From Methylocapsa palsarum (GTDB lineage: Bacteria > Pseudomonadota > Alphaproteobacteria > Rhizobiales > Beijerinckiaceae), in the NCBI RefSeq assembly GCF_900114285.1, contig NZ_FOSN01000006.1:113501-177500 (forward strand): a stretch of DNA of 64,000 nucleotides, written 5' to 3'. Both the position numbers and the translations under genes were made by a program. This document shows positions 43,427 through 51,815 of the stretch, piece after piece. The notes under the pieces are model-generated. The model was not told the origin of the DNA and made no database searches. It saw only the letters and a program-made list of their open reading frames with translations. Position 1 is the first letter of the stretch. Every line of letters begins with the position of its first letter.

Positions 43427-45007
43427 TCATTTCACGCGCCACAAGAGCAACAGGCCGATCAGCGCGATGATCCACAGCGCCAGATCCCCGAATCGCGACT
43501 GACGCGCGTTCGCTTCGCCGAGCATTTTGATCGAGGCCTCGGACACTTCAAGGCCGTCGTCCGCCATCCGTTCGAGTTTGGCGACCAGATTTTCGGCCCG
43601 CACGAGGGCGACGGGCAGATTGGCGGCGAAACGCGACAGCGTCGCCGCTGCGCGTCCGGCGTCCTGCAGCTTGCCCAGGGGACCGAGATTGTCCTCGATC
43701 CAGGCGCGCACCACGGGCTCCGAGGTCGACCACATGTCAAGCTTCGGATCGAGCGTGCGTCCGACTCCTTCGACGACGACCATGGTTTTTTGCAGGAGAA
43801 CGAGTTCGATCCGGGTCTTCATGTCGAAAAGGCCGGTGATTTCGAAGAGAAGCGTCAGCAGCTTCGCCATCGAAATCTGGTCCGCCGTGCGTGAATGAAT
43901 CGGCTCGCCGATCGCCCGGATCGCCTGCGCGAAATCCTCGACCTTGTGGATGCGCGGCACATAGCCCGCCTCGAAATGCACCTCGGCCACGCGGCGGTAA
44001 TCGCGGGTGATGAAGCCGTAGAGGATTTCGGCGAGGAAGCGCCGCTCGTTGAAGCCAAGTCGCCCCATGATGCCGAAATCAACGGCGGTCAATTTGCCGT
44101 CCGCGTCGACGAACAGATTGCCCTGATGCATGTCGGCGTGGAAGAAGCCGTCGCGCATCGCGTGGCGTAGGAAAGACTGGATGACGGTCGCGCCGAGGCG
44201 GGGCAGGTCGTAGTCCTTGCGCGCCAGCGCCTGAATGTCGGACAGCGGAATGCCGTCGATCCATTCGAGCGTGAGAACTTCTTTTTCGGTCCGCTCCCAG
44301 TCGATCGCCGGAACCCGGAAATCCTTGTCGCGGGCGGCGTTCTCGCGAAACTCCGACGCCGCGGCCGCCTCAAGCCGGAAGTCCATCTCCATCTTGACGG
44401 AGCGCGCCAGCGTGTCGACGACCTCGACGGGCCGCAGTCGCCTCGCCTCGTCGCTCCAGCGTTCGGCGAGACGGGCGGCGAAATACATGTCGTTGAGGTC
44501 GCGCCGGAATCGCCGCTCGACGCCAGGGCGAAGCACCTTGACGGCGACGTCGCGTTCGCCCTCCAGATCCTTCACCCTCGCTTTGTGGACCTGGGCGATG
44601 GAGGCGGCGGCGACCGGCTCGCCGAAGGCGATGAAGATCTTGTCGATGGGCAGGCCAAAGGCCGCTTCGACCGTCGCAATGGCGACATCGTGCGGGAAGG
44701 GCGCCATCCGGTCCTGCAGCCTTTCGAGCTGCTCGACCACGCGGGCGCCGACCACGTCGGGGCGGGTCGCCAGGAACTGCCCGAGTTTGACATACGAGGG
44801 GCCGAGTCGGTTGATCGCTCCGGGAAGATTGGCGAGGCCCCGCTTGCCGCTTTTGCCGCCGCCCTTGGCGATCAGCTTCGCCAGCGCGAGCGGAATGCGG
44901 GCGGGAGGCGGAAGATTGGCGGGGACGACGTCGCTGAAGACGCCGGCGCGCGCCAGCACGTATCCGGCGCGGCCAAGACGCAGCAAGGAGCCTATCGAAA
45001 AACGCAC
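43427..45007 (-). CDS. ubiB: Ubiquinone biosynthesis ABC1-family kinase-like protein UbiB
   Basis: UbiB is a membrane-anchored atypical kinase/ATPase required for coenzyme Q synthesis. KLGQFLATRPDVVG is the KxGQ motif of the family. GEPVAAASIAQVHKARV carries the Ala-rich loop that replaces the glycine-rich loop. HADMHQGNLFVD and LTAVDFGIMGRLG are the catalytic and metal-binding segments. A C-terminal hydrophobic helix (LALWIIALIGLLLLW) anchors it. The 526 residues are normal. The start is the GTG at 45007. It follows ubiE after 75 bp, so a ubiE-ubiB operon is likely. Confidence 0.95.
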   Translation of the reverse strand: MRFSIGSLLRLGRAGYVLARAGVFSDVVPANLPPPARIPLALAKLIAKGGGKSGKRGLANLPGAINRLGPSYVKLGQFLATRPDVVGARVVEQLERLQDRMAPFPHDVAIATVEAAFGLPIDKIFIAFGEPVAAASIAQVHKARVKDLEGERDVAVKVLRPGVERRFRRDLNDMYFAARLAERWSDEARRLRPVEVVDTLARSVKMEMDFRLEAAAASEFRENAARDKDFRVPAIDWERTEKEVLTLEWIDGIPLSDIQALARKDYDLPRLGATVIQSFLRHAMRDGFFHADMHQGNLFVDADGKLTAVDFGIMGRLGFNERRFLAEILYGFITRDYRRVAEVHFEAGYVPRIHKVEDFAQAIRAIGEPIHSRTADQISMAKLLTLLFEITGLFDMKTRIELVLLQKTMVVVEGVGRTLDPKLDMWSTSEPVVRAWIEDNLGPLGKLQDAGRAAATLSRFAANLPVALVRAENLVAKLERMADDGLEVSEASIKMLGEANARQSRFGDLALWIIALIGLLLLWRVK

Positions 45008-45082
45008 GAGGTCCGCCCGCGGATGTCTGATGTCGGGAGGGCCGGCGCCCCGACCCCGTTCAAGGACGCGCGCTTCATCCGG

Positions 45083-45832
45083 CTAAAGCTTCCAGCCCGA
45101 ATGAATGGCGACGATGCCGCCGGACAGCCTTGTGAACGAGGCCCGGTCAAATCCGGCGTCCGTGATCCTTGCGGCGAAGCTTTCGGCGTCTGGGAATTTC
45201 GCGATGGATTCAACGAGATAACGGTACGATTCTTCGTCTCCCGTCACGAGCCGGCCGAGGAGGGGAATGGCGTGGAACGAATAGGCTTCATAAAGCCGGT
45301 CGAGGCCCGGAATGTTCACGTTGGAGAATTCGAGGCAAAGAAAATGCCCGCCGCGCTTCAAGACACGCTGCGCTTCCTCCAGCGCCTTGTCGATGCGGGG
45401 CACGTTGCGGATGCCGAAGGCGATCGTATAGGCGTCGAAACTATTGTCCTCAAACGGCAGATCCTCGGCGTTCGCCTCGACGAAATCCAGCTTCGCCTCG
45501 AACCCGCGCCGGGCGGCGCGCTGGCGGCCGACCTCCAGCATGTCGTCGTTGATGTCGAGCACCGTGATTTCGGTCTTGCGTGACCCCGCCTTCGCCACCC
45601 GGAACGCAATGTCGCCAGTGCCGCCCGCGACGTCGAGATGGCGGAACTTCACGTGCCGCGGCGGTTTGACCCTCGCGACGAAAATATCCTTCCAGACCCG
45701 GTGCAGGCCGCCCGACATGAGATCGTTCATGAGGTCATAGCGCGAGGCGACCTTGTGAAACACCTCGTCGACCTTCGCCTGCTTGTCACCAAGCGGCACG
45801 CGGGAAAAGCCAAAATGGGTTTCGTCGGACAT
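45083..45832 (-). CDS. ubiE: Bifunctional demethylmenaquinone/2-methoxy-6-polyprenyl-benzoquinol methyltransferase
   Basis: UbiE is the C-methyltransferase of ubiquinone (and menaquinone) synthesis. [19 protein letters not shown] is the family N-terminal signature. [15 protein letters not shown] is the SAM-binding motif [21 protein letters not shown] and [19 protein letters not shown] are the two UbiE signature regions. The ATG at 45832 (MSDETHFGF) gives 249 residues; the frame open to 45925 adds an unlikely basic N-terminus. It is first in ubiE-ubiB. No mutM is found beside it, unlike in many relatives. Confidence 0.96.
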   Translation of the reverse strand: MSDETHFGFSRVPLGDKQAKVDEVFHKVASRYDLMNDLMSGGLHRVWKDIFVARVKPPRHVKFRHLDVAGGTGDIAFRVAKAGSRKTEITVLDINDDMLEVGRQRAARRGFEAKLDFVEANAEDLPFEDNSFDAYTIAFGIRNVPRIDKALEEAQRVLKRGGHFLCLEFSNVNIPGLDRLYEAYSFHAIPLLGRLVTGDEESYRYLVESIAKFPDAESFAARITDAGFDRASFTRLSGGIVAIHSGWKL

Positions 45833-46110
45833 GGGTTTTGGCGCTCGATCCGGCTCGGCGGGTGAATGGTCACGGACGGATAAAGCCCGCCGCGCAGCTA
45901 TGGCCGCGCGCCGGAGCTTTTGCAACTCCCCCTGCGCGATCGAGGAAGCCGCCGCTTTCGATTCTGGCGGAAACGGCGAAGCGAGGCTGCCCTTAAAAGG
46001 CGTAATTCGTTCCGAATCTCGTCATAGTATAACCGTTATGTCGTTAGAGTATATTTCAGTCGTATGGCGGATGAATATGAATATTTATCATATATACGGG
46101 GTGATAAAAT

Positions 46111-47130
46111 ATGATAAACATATGCGTTCAGAGCGTACAGAAGAAGGCATCCTATCATGATCTTCTAAGCGTTCTTAAAAATATCGAAGAGATTCGCATT
46201 CTTTCTGGTCCTGAGGACGCAGAGGCGATTCTTTTACCGGATGATGAGCCGGGATATATTCGAAAAGATCCGGCGTTCAGGCAATTCAGGTCAAAATGCA
46301 TCGCTATATCTGACGGAGATCATCTGAGTTATTATATCCCGGCGCTTTACGCTTCCAATTTCAAATGCATGTTGTCGAAGGGCCGAGCGCAGACGGTGAT
46401 CCACTATCTCTATTCGATCGAAAACGAACCCGGGAAACGAAATATATGGATCAACAGGCTTAAAGGGTCCGATTTTGAAAAGCGCTGGCTTTACTCTTTC
46501 ATGGGCGGAAGCACATGCTGGACGAGAAAGCGCCTTTTGAAACAATATAAAAACAGCTCCCCTGAAGATGTCCTGGTCAGAGGGACGGATTTTTACAAAC
46601 ACTGGAATTCGACTGGAAATCCTGAAGCGCGCAGTGAACAGCAACGCGTCTATGTGGAAACCCTGCTGTCCTCGAAATTCGCGCTTTGCCCGCGCGGCTC
46701 AAGCTCTTCTAGCATTCGTCTCTTCGAGGCTATGGAGCTCGGATGCGCGCCAGTCGTTATGGCGGATTCCTGGATCCCTATCGAAGGCGTGGATTGGAGC
46801 TTCTGTTTATTCGTCAAAGAATCCGACGTGACCCGACTCGACGACATCATAAGAGCGCACGAGGGGGAATGGCGGGAGCGCGGCGCGCTCGCGCGACGGA
46901 CGTTCGATGAAACCATTTCCGCTGCAAAACTCGGAGCTTTGCTGGAAAAACAGATCCGGCATTTGCTCGAGACCAGAAACGAGACTCGCGAACGTCTGAT
47001 CCAGACGATTTATCCTCTGCGTCGAGCGCTGGATCAAACCAAAGCGGCCGCCAGGGCGGCGCTGCGCGAGGCCGTGCTGTTTGGATACAAATCGGCGGGA
47101 AGAAAATTTCCTTACGAACTCAACCGATGA
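46111..47130 (+). CDS. Exostosin-like glycosyltransferase
   Basis: A 339-residue protein of the exostosin (GT47-like) superfamily, which in bacteria adds sugars to polysaccharides or lipid-linked glycans. The diagnostic C-terminal motif is SSKFALCPRGSSSSSIRLFE followed by AMELGCAPVVMADSWIPIEG (about 190-230). The N-terminal half is diverged. GGGGTG lies eight bases before the ATG at 46111. The upstream 90 bp and first half of the gene are markedly AT-rich compared with the window (ATA, AAA and TAT codons), suggesting horizontal transfer. It converges with another glycosyltransferase, with repeat copy F between. Confidence 0.78.
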   Translation: MINICVQSVQKKASYHDLLSVLKNIEEIRILSGPEDAEAILLPDDEPGYIRKDPAFRQFRSKCIAISDGDHLSYYIPALYASNFKCMLSKGRAQTVIHYLYSIENEPGKRNIWINRLKGSDFEKRWLYSFMGGSTCWTRKRLLKQYKNSSPEDVLVRGTDFYKHWNSTGNPEARSEQQRVYVETLLSSKFALCPRGSSSSSIRLFEAMELGCAPVVMADSWIPIEGVDWSFCLFVKESDVTRLDDIIRAHEGEWRERGALARRTFDETISAAKLGALLEKQIRHLLETRNETRERLIQTIYPLRRALDQTKAAARAALREAVLFGYKSAGRKFPYELNR

Positions 47131-47205
47131 GGCGCACGGGCTGACGTGGGGAGGGCGTCGCGCCTTATTTATCGCCTCGATCCAAACGATTGCAGACCTT
47201 CGCTC

Positions 47206-47319
47206 GAGCGCTTTCCGATCGCATGAAGTCATGCGATCGATCAGAAATCGCTACAGAGTCAAAGGCTTGAGCATATTTTTGTCGATTGGATCGATTCAAT
47301 CCGATCGGAATATGCTCTG
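47206..47319 (-). repeat. Dispersed two-hairpin element, copy F (M2-M1, inverted)
   Basis: M2 (47206-47258) has GATCGCATGA-AG-TCATGCGATC. M1 (47269-47319) has GAGCATATTT/GAATATGCTC (one mismatch) around GATTGGATCGA/TCAATCCGATC. The M1 half is translated on the minus strand: it encodes the last 19 residues (RAYSDRIESIQSTKICSSL) and stop of the glycosyltransferase at 47259. Confidence 0.9.
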
Positions 47320-48851
47320 GAGAGCGCTGCGCTCACGGGGCGGGCTTCCGCGAGCAGGTTTTCGATATCGACGGCAACCTCCGACCAGGTCCGCAAAGGC
47401 GCCGCCTCGATCTTGTCGCGGTAATATTCGCGCGTCGACGGCTTGAGCAGGCTCCGGATGGCGTCCTTCATCTCTTCTTTTGAATGTGGCGAAAAGCGCA
47501 CGCACAGATCACGGGCGACCGGAGCGATGGATTGCGAACTGGAGACGGCGCAGGGTTTGCCAAACCAGAAGCTTTCGCCGACAGGAAGACCCCAGCCCTC
47601 AAAGAAGCTCGGAAACACCGTGAATTGGCAGGACGCGTAGAGCCAGCGAAGCTCGGCGTCCGACGGCGCTTCGATGAACATCAGGGGATCGTCGCCGACC
47701 AGCGCGTCCAGCTCTGCCTGAGCCGCGTCAGCTTTCCAGCCGCGGCGCCCCGCGATGACCAGCTTTGGCAGCGTACAGCCGAGCTCGGTCTCGAGTTCGC
47801 GCCAGGCTTCGATCAGAAGTATGTGATTCTTGCGAATTTCGATGGTCCCCACGCAGAGGGCAAAACTCCGGTCAGCCAGCGGTTCGAGCCGTTCCGTCAA
47901 CGCAATGGCGCGCTGGTTTCGCGCCGAGCCTGGAAACTCGTCGGCGAGGGATATGACGGACGTGCAGGTCCTGCCTGGGACGTCGGCAATCTGCAGGCGG
48001 ACCTGTTTCAGTTGACTCCGGCTAAGTTCGCTCGTGACGACGAAATGCGCCGGCAGGCGCAGGGCCGCCCGATATTCGGCGGCGAAATCGTGACCTGTGA
48101 ACGCGGGAATCGTCAGCGGGATGAGATCGTGAAACAGCACAGTGAGATGAGCGCCGGCCGACGCCGCCGCCCTGGCGAGGCGAATGATTTCAGGCTCGAT
48201 CCAGAAGGCGCCGCCGATGAACAGACGATCTTGCGGGCCGAACGCAGGCGCTTGCGGCTGATGCGGGATCGGCGGACGCCTGCGGCGGCGGGAGATGGCC
48301 TTGATCCCAGCGAGGCTGAATTCGGCCTTTGTGAAACTTTCCTTGAGCAGTTTGAAAAGCAGATCGATGTCGCCATCGGCCTCTCTGATCAACGATCCCA
48401 GCGCCCACCACTGGGATCGATGGCGGCCAAAGACGCAAACATCAGAGTCCGACCTGTAAAGCCGCGTCGCGATTTCCAGCTGGACGCGCGGGATGCCGGC
48501 GCACGAGTTGTGCCAGATCGCGTGACAGATCACGTCGGTCAGATCGATATAAAGAAGGGGCCTCGAGACGTCGCTCGAAGCCTTGTCCCGCCCGCGATCA
48601 TCCAGGGTTTTGCCGGCCTGAGCCTGCAAGCGATCGGGCGCGGCGGCGCCCAGTCGCGCCACGACGCGAGGAAGCGCTTTGGCGATCGCGTGCGGCAGCA
48701 CAGCCAGAATGGTCGGGCCAAGCCTGAAAGCGGCCGCTGTCAGACGATGCTTCGAACCATGCGCTTTTGCGCAGGCATGGCGCTCGGCCCGCGGCGTTGG
48801 CGCCAGAAGCCGAAGGCGGGCGCCAAGGATCGGCATGAATTTCATTTCCAT
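47259..48851 (-). CDS. Glycosyltransferase, GT4-like (GT-B fold), C-terminus within a repeat
   Basis: A retaining-type glycosyltransferase of about 530 residues. The C-terminal nucleotide-sugar domain shows LCVGTIEIRKNHILLIEAW, LVIAGRRGW, YASCQFTVFPSFFEGWGLPV and GESFWFGKPCAVSSSQS, with the EGWGLP and Glu pattern of group 4. The N-terminal domain includes GIPRVQLEIATRLY and HDLIPLTIP. The ATG at 48851 follows GAGGACAGCCCAG; 48899 is an alternative. The last 19 codons and stop come from repeat copy F, so the native C-terminus was probably replaced. It presumably works on an envelope polysaccharide, perhaps with the convergent exostosin-like gene. Confidence 0.85.
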   Translation of the reverse strand: MEMKFMPILGARLRLLAPTPRAERHACAKAHGSKHRLTAAAFRLGPTILAVLPHAIAKALPRVVARLGAAAPDRLQAQAGKTLDDRGRDKASSDVSRPLLYIDLTDVICHAIWHNSCAGIPRVQLEIATRLYRSDSDVCVFGRHRSQWWALGSLIREADGDIDLLFKLLKESFTKAEFSLAGIKAISRRRRRPPIPHQPQAPAFGPQDRLFIGGAFWIEPEIIRLARAAASAGAHLTVLFHDLIPLTIPAFTGHDFAAEYRAALRLPAHFVVTSELSRSQLKQVRLQIADVPGRTCTSVISLADEFPGSARNQRAIALTERLEPLADRSFALCVGTIEIRKNHILLIEAWRELETELGCTLPKLVIAGRRGWKADAAQAELDALVGDDPLMFIEAPSDAELRWLYASCQFTVFPSFFEGWGLPVGESFWFGKPCAVSSSQSIAPVARDLCVRFSPHSKEEMKDAIRSLLKPSTREYYRDKIEAAPLRTWSEVAVDIENLLAEARPVSAALSRAYSDRIESIQSTKICSSL

Positions 48852-48947
48852 CTGGGCTGTCCTCAAGAAATGGGCGCGCCGTTCCTCGCCTCGCCTCATG
48901 GCGTGGCGGGCCTGATTGGGCGGCCGGGTGATCGGGAAAGGGAGAGA

Positions 48948-49169
48948 TTAGCGGGCGGGGCCGATGGCCATCGTGAACGACGGAAGCCGCGCCTGGGCCG
49001 GGTCGTGAGAGGCGTGGTGCGTGGCGACGGCTAACGGGACGGTCAGCAAAAGCGCTGCTCCCGTGAACAGCAATCCGCGCCGCGCCGCCAAAATATGAGG
49101 CGACTGGCCGGTGGCCGAAAGCGGCCGCTTCTTGAGTTCAGGGGAGGGACTGAGCTTGAGGGACATCAT
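48948..49169 (-). CDS. Small single-pass membrane protein, divergent from DUF6502-like gene
   Basis: A 73-residue protein beginning MMSLKLSPSPELKKRP, with one hydrophobic segment (GLLFTGAALLLTVPLAVA, about 33-50) and a short tail with HHASHD. GAGAGCG directly precedes the tandem ATGs (49169 and 49166). No family is recognised. Its start lies 11 bp from the nearest of three 17-bp palindromes, and it is divergent from the DUF6502-like gene, so both are probably under one operator region. Topology is N-in with a periplasmic tail, or a cleaved signal. Confidence 0.6.
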   Translation of the reverse strand: MMSLKLSPSPELKKRPLSATGQSPHILAARRGLLFTGAALLLTVPLAVATHHASHDPAQARLPSFTMAIGPAR

Positions 49170-49181
49170 CGCTCTCACGGT

Positions 49182-49252
49182 GTGGGAAAATATCACACAT
49201 GAGGTATATGCGGGAAATTTTCCCACGTCAAGAGCGTGGGATTGAATCCCAC
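49182..49252. promoter_or_regulatory. Three tandem 17-bp palindromes (GTGGGA-N5-TCCCAC type)
   Basis: Sites: 49182-49198 GTGGGA-AAATA-TCACAC; 49210-49226 GCGGGA-AATTT-TCCCAC; 49236-49252 GTGGGA-TTGAA-TCCCAC (extended to a 21-bp perfect palindrome). All have the same half-site and 5-bp spacer, with centres 28 and 26 bp apart. They fill the 108-bp divergent promoter between the small membrane protein and the DUF6502-like gene. This is the layout of a regulator operator array; the binding protein is unknown. Confidence 0.8.
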
Positions 49253-49277
49253 GCAGAATTCCTCCATAGGCTGATGC

Positions 49278-50180
49278 ATGAATGAAACGTCGAGTCAGGC
49301 GCCGTCCGTCGCGGACCGATTGCAGCCGCCGATCGCGAAGCTGCTTCGACCGCTCGTGCGCTTGTGCATCCGCTGCGGCATGACGTTTCCGGCGCTGGTC
49401 GACTTGCTCCGTGAGCTTTACGTGAACGTCGCCGAACACGACTTTTCCCTGCCCGGGAAGGAGCAGACCGACAGCCGCGTCAGCCTGTTGACCGGAGTTC
49501 ATCGCAAGGAGGTGCGGCGGCTGCGCGGAGCCGGGGCGCCGATCAGCGCCACGCCGGTGGCGATCTCGCGCGCGAGCCGCATCATCGCGCGCTGGATCGC
49601 GGCCCCCGAATTCACCGATGCGCAAGGGCGTCCGCGCCCGCTCGCCCGGATGGATCAAGGCGCCGGGGAGGCCAGTTTCGAAACCCTTGTCGAATCCGTG
49701 ACGCGTGACGTGCGCCCGCGCGCCGTGCTCGACGAATGGCTGGATCGCCACATCGTCATGATCGATTCCGACGGATGCGTCGTTCTGACCGAGGCGGCGT
49801 TCCTGCCGCAGAGCGGCAGCGATCAGCAGCTTTATTATTTCGGCCGCAATCTGCATGACCACGCCGAGGCCGCCGTCGCCAACATACTTGGCGAGGGGCC
49901 GCGGTTCCTTGAACGCGCCGTGCATTATGATGGCCTGTCGGAGGATCTCGCCGCCTCGTTGGAGAAGCGCTCAAGCGAGATCGCCATGTCCGCTTTGCAA
50001 GAGGCCAATCGTGAGGCTCATGCGGCCTGCGCGACCGATTCAGGCGGCCGTCACCGGTGGATCATGGGGATTTACGTTTACCGGGCGCAGGAAGAGAACG
50101 GCGAGGAGGAGAACGCGGCGATTGACGATTCGCCGGCGCAAGAGGCCGAGCGATCCGGCGGTGGGGACAAACCGGCTTGA
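49278..50180 (+). CDS. DUF6502-like protein, possible DNA-binding regulator
   Basis: A 300-residue protein I assign to the DUF6502 group from its N-terminus: LLRPLVRLCIRCGMTFPALV and LRELYVNVAEHDF. This is followed by SRVSLLTGVHRKEVRRLRG (about 70-88), which has the spacing and pattern of a helix-turn-helix with its recognition helix. The middle (about 100-170) is charged, and the tail after 275 is acidic. No signal or membrane segment is seen. The ATG at 49278 follows the palindrome array by 25 bp. Its stop overlaps the next start as TTGA, so it is coupled to the DUF5666-like gene. Function unknown; self-regulation through the palindromes is inferred. Confidence 0.75.
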   Translation: MNETSSQAPSVADRLQPPIAKLLRPLVRLCIRCGMTFPALVDLLRELYVNVAEHDFSLPGKEQTDSRVSLLTGVHRKEVRRLRGAGAPISATPVAISRASRIIARWIAAPEFTDAQGRPRPLARMDQGAGEASFETLVESVTRDVRPRAVLDEWLDRHIVMIDSDGCVVLTEAAFLPQSGSDQQLYYFGRNLHDHAEAAVANILGEGPRFLERAVHYDGLSEDLAASLEKRSSEIAMSALQEANREAHAACATDSGGRHRWIMGIYVYRAQEENGEEENAAIDDSPAQEAERSGGGDKPA

Positions 50181-51532
50181 GCGCTCCTCCTCGCCTCTCT
50201 CGTCGGCGCGTTCTGGCCCTATTCGCGGCGACGCACGGACTCCTCTGGCGAGCGTCAAGGGTTCTCGGCGGTCCACGCGATCAAGGCATCGGCGGCACGG
50301 GCGCGCAGCTGACTCCGGAATCGGGCGAAGGCGATCGGGGCATTGGCGGCACCGGCTTTGTCGGCACTATCCGCCGCTTTGGCAGTATCGTCGTGAATGG
50401 CGCGCACATCGACTATCCCGAGAATGCCGCAGTCCGGATCGACGGTGAGGACGCGAGCGTGAGGGCGCTTAAAATCGGCCAAGTGGTCCATGTTGTGGCG
50501 ACCGAGAGCGCCGGCCGCTTTTCAACACGTCGGATCGCCGTCACGAGTGAAGTGGTCGGACGCGTCGAGAAAGCCGGCGCCGGAAGCCTCACGGTTCTGA
50601 GCCAGACGGTGGCGCTCAATCGGTTGCCGAAAGCGCAGCGCCGCTGGGCGATTGGCGATCACGTCGCTGTCGGCGGTTTGCGCCGACCCGACGGGGTGAT
50701 CGTCGCGAGCCTCATCGAAAGGCGGGACGGGAGCTTCGAGCAGATCGCCGGACCGGTCGACGTCGCGCCGGATGGCGCGCCGGCGATCGGACGCCTCCGG
50801 CTTGCGAAGCTTGACCCTTTGCTGATCGGCCAGCGCGCCGTCTTGCGGGGCCGCCTGATGAACTCCGCCTTCGAGGTCGCCGAGGGGCGCGGCGCGCTGG
50901 GGCTGCTTCGCGGGCCTTCGCAGCTCTCGATCGAAACCTATGTCGAACGCAGTCCGGGCGGCTTTCGCCTAGGGTCGGGGTTGTCGGTCACGGCGAGCGC
51001 CGACTCGCAGCTTCCGCTCAAACGCGCCGTCCTCGCGGTGATCCAAACGGACTTTGATCGGCATGGCGATTTGCGGGTCACGTCCATCCGCATCGACCAT
51101 GGCGGAGGCTCGGATCGCGCCGGCGCGCCGGGGGGCGAGGGCGGATCAGGGCGTTTCGACGGGCCGCAGTCTCCCAATGTCGGACCCTCGCCCGGAGCGC
51201 CGCAGGGCCCGCATGGCTCGCTAAATCCGCAGGGTGATGGCCGCGGCGCGCCGGGCGATCAAAGATCCGTCCCCAACGGTTCCGGGGGGCCAGGCGGCGG
51301 CTCCGCGCCGGCAGGTCCCGGCGGATTTAATGGTCCAGGTGGGTTTAACGGACCTGGCGGGTTTAACGGACCTGGCGGGTTTAACGGACCAGGCGGGTTT
51401 AACGGGCCTGGCGGATTTAACGGTCCGGGCGGATTTACTGGACCTGGCGGATTGAACGGACCAGGAGGACCTGGGGGCGGCGGCTCCCCAACGGGAGGAG
51501 GCTGGTTCGGCGGAGGAGGCGGGCGGCGTTAG
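50177..51532 (+). CDS. DUF5666-like exported protein with Gly/Pro/Phe/Asn repeat tail
   Basis: A 451-residue protein with an export-type N-terminus (LSRRRVLALFAATHGLLW, twin arginine). It has the motifs GIGGTG (twice, about 36 and 53) and repeated small beta domains (FVGTIRRFGSIVVNGAHIDY; HVAVGGLRRPDGVIVASLIE) like DUF5666. From about 300 the chain is Gly/Pro-rich, and about 382-429 holds eight six-residue repeats GGFNGP. The start is a TTG overlapping the preceding stop. Location is probably periplasm or cell surface. Function unknown; the repeat tail resembles adhesive or matrix proteins only in composition. Confidence 0.75.
   Translation: MSAPPRLSRRRVLALFAATHGLLWRASRVLGGPRDQGIGGTGAQLTPESGEGDRGIGGTGFVGTIRRFGSIVVNGAHIDYPENAAVRIDGEDASVRALKIGQVVHVVATESAGRFSTRRIAVTSEVVGRVEKAGAGSLTVLSQTVALNRLPKAQRRWAIGDHVAVGGLRRPDGVIVASLIERRDGSFEQIAGPVDVAPDGAPAIGRLRLAKLDPLLIGQRAVLRGRLMNSAFEVAEGRGALGLLRGPSQLSIETYVERSPGGFRLGSGLSVTASADSQLPLKRAVLAVIQTDFDRHGDLRVTSIRIDHGGGSDRAGAPGGEGGSGRFDGPQSPNVGPSPGAPQGPHGSLNPQGDGRGAPGDQRSVPNGSGGPGGGSAPAGPGGFNGPGGFNGPGGFNGPGGFNGPGGFNGPGGFNGPGGFTGPGGLNGPGGPGGGGSPTGGGWFGGGGGRR
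51320..51463 (+). repeat. Eight 18-bp tandem repeats inside the DUF5666-like gene
   Basis: Exactly eight units of 18 bp, consensus GGCGGGTTTAACGGACCT, encode GGFNGP six times and the variants GGFTGP and GGLNGP. Third-position changes between units show the array is not brand new, but three central units are almost identical. Length variation by slippage would stay in frame. Confidence 0.9.
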
Positions 51533-51738
51533 CGTTTCATCTCGGGGGGCGATTCCGGCTGTCTTTGGGGCCTTGAATTCGCTTGCGTTGGCCAAGTCTC
51601 CCGCTGCAAGCCTCCCGCCGCCTGTTTCATTTTCGCCAAGCCGCATAACATCAAAAATCGGATGAACGAGAAATGTGACCCGCAGCTGCCCCAACGGCCG
51701 CTGGTTTTACGTCATATGTCTCAAGCCATTGATTTTGA

Positions 51739-51815
<77 letters not shown>

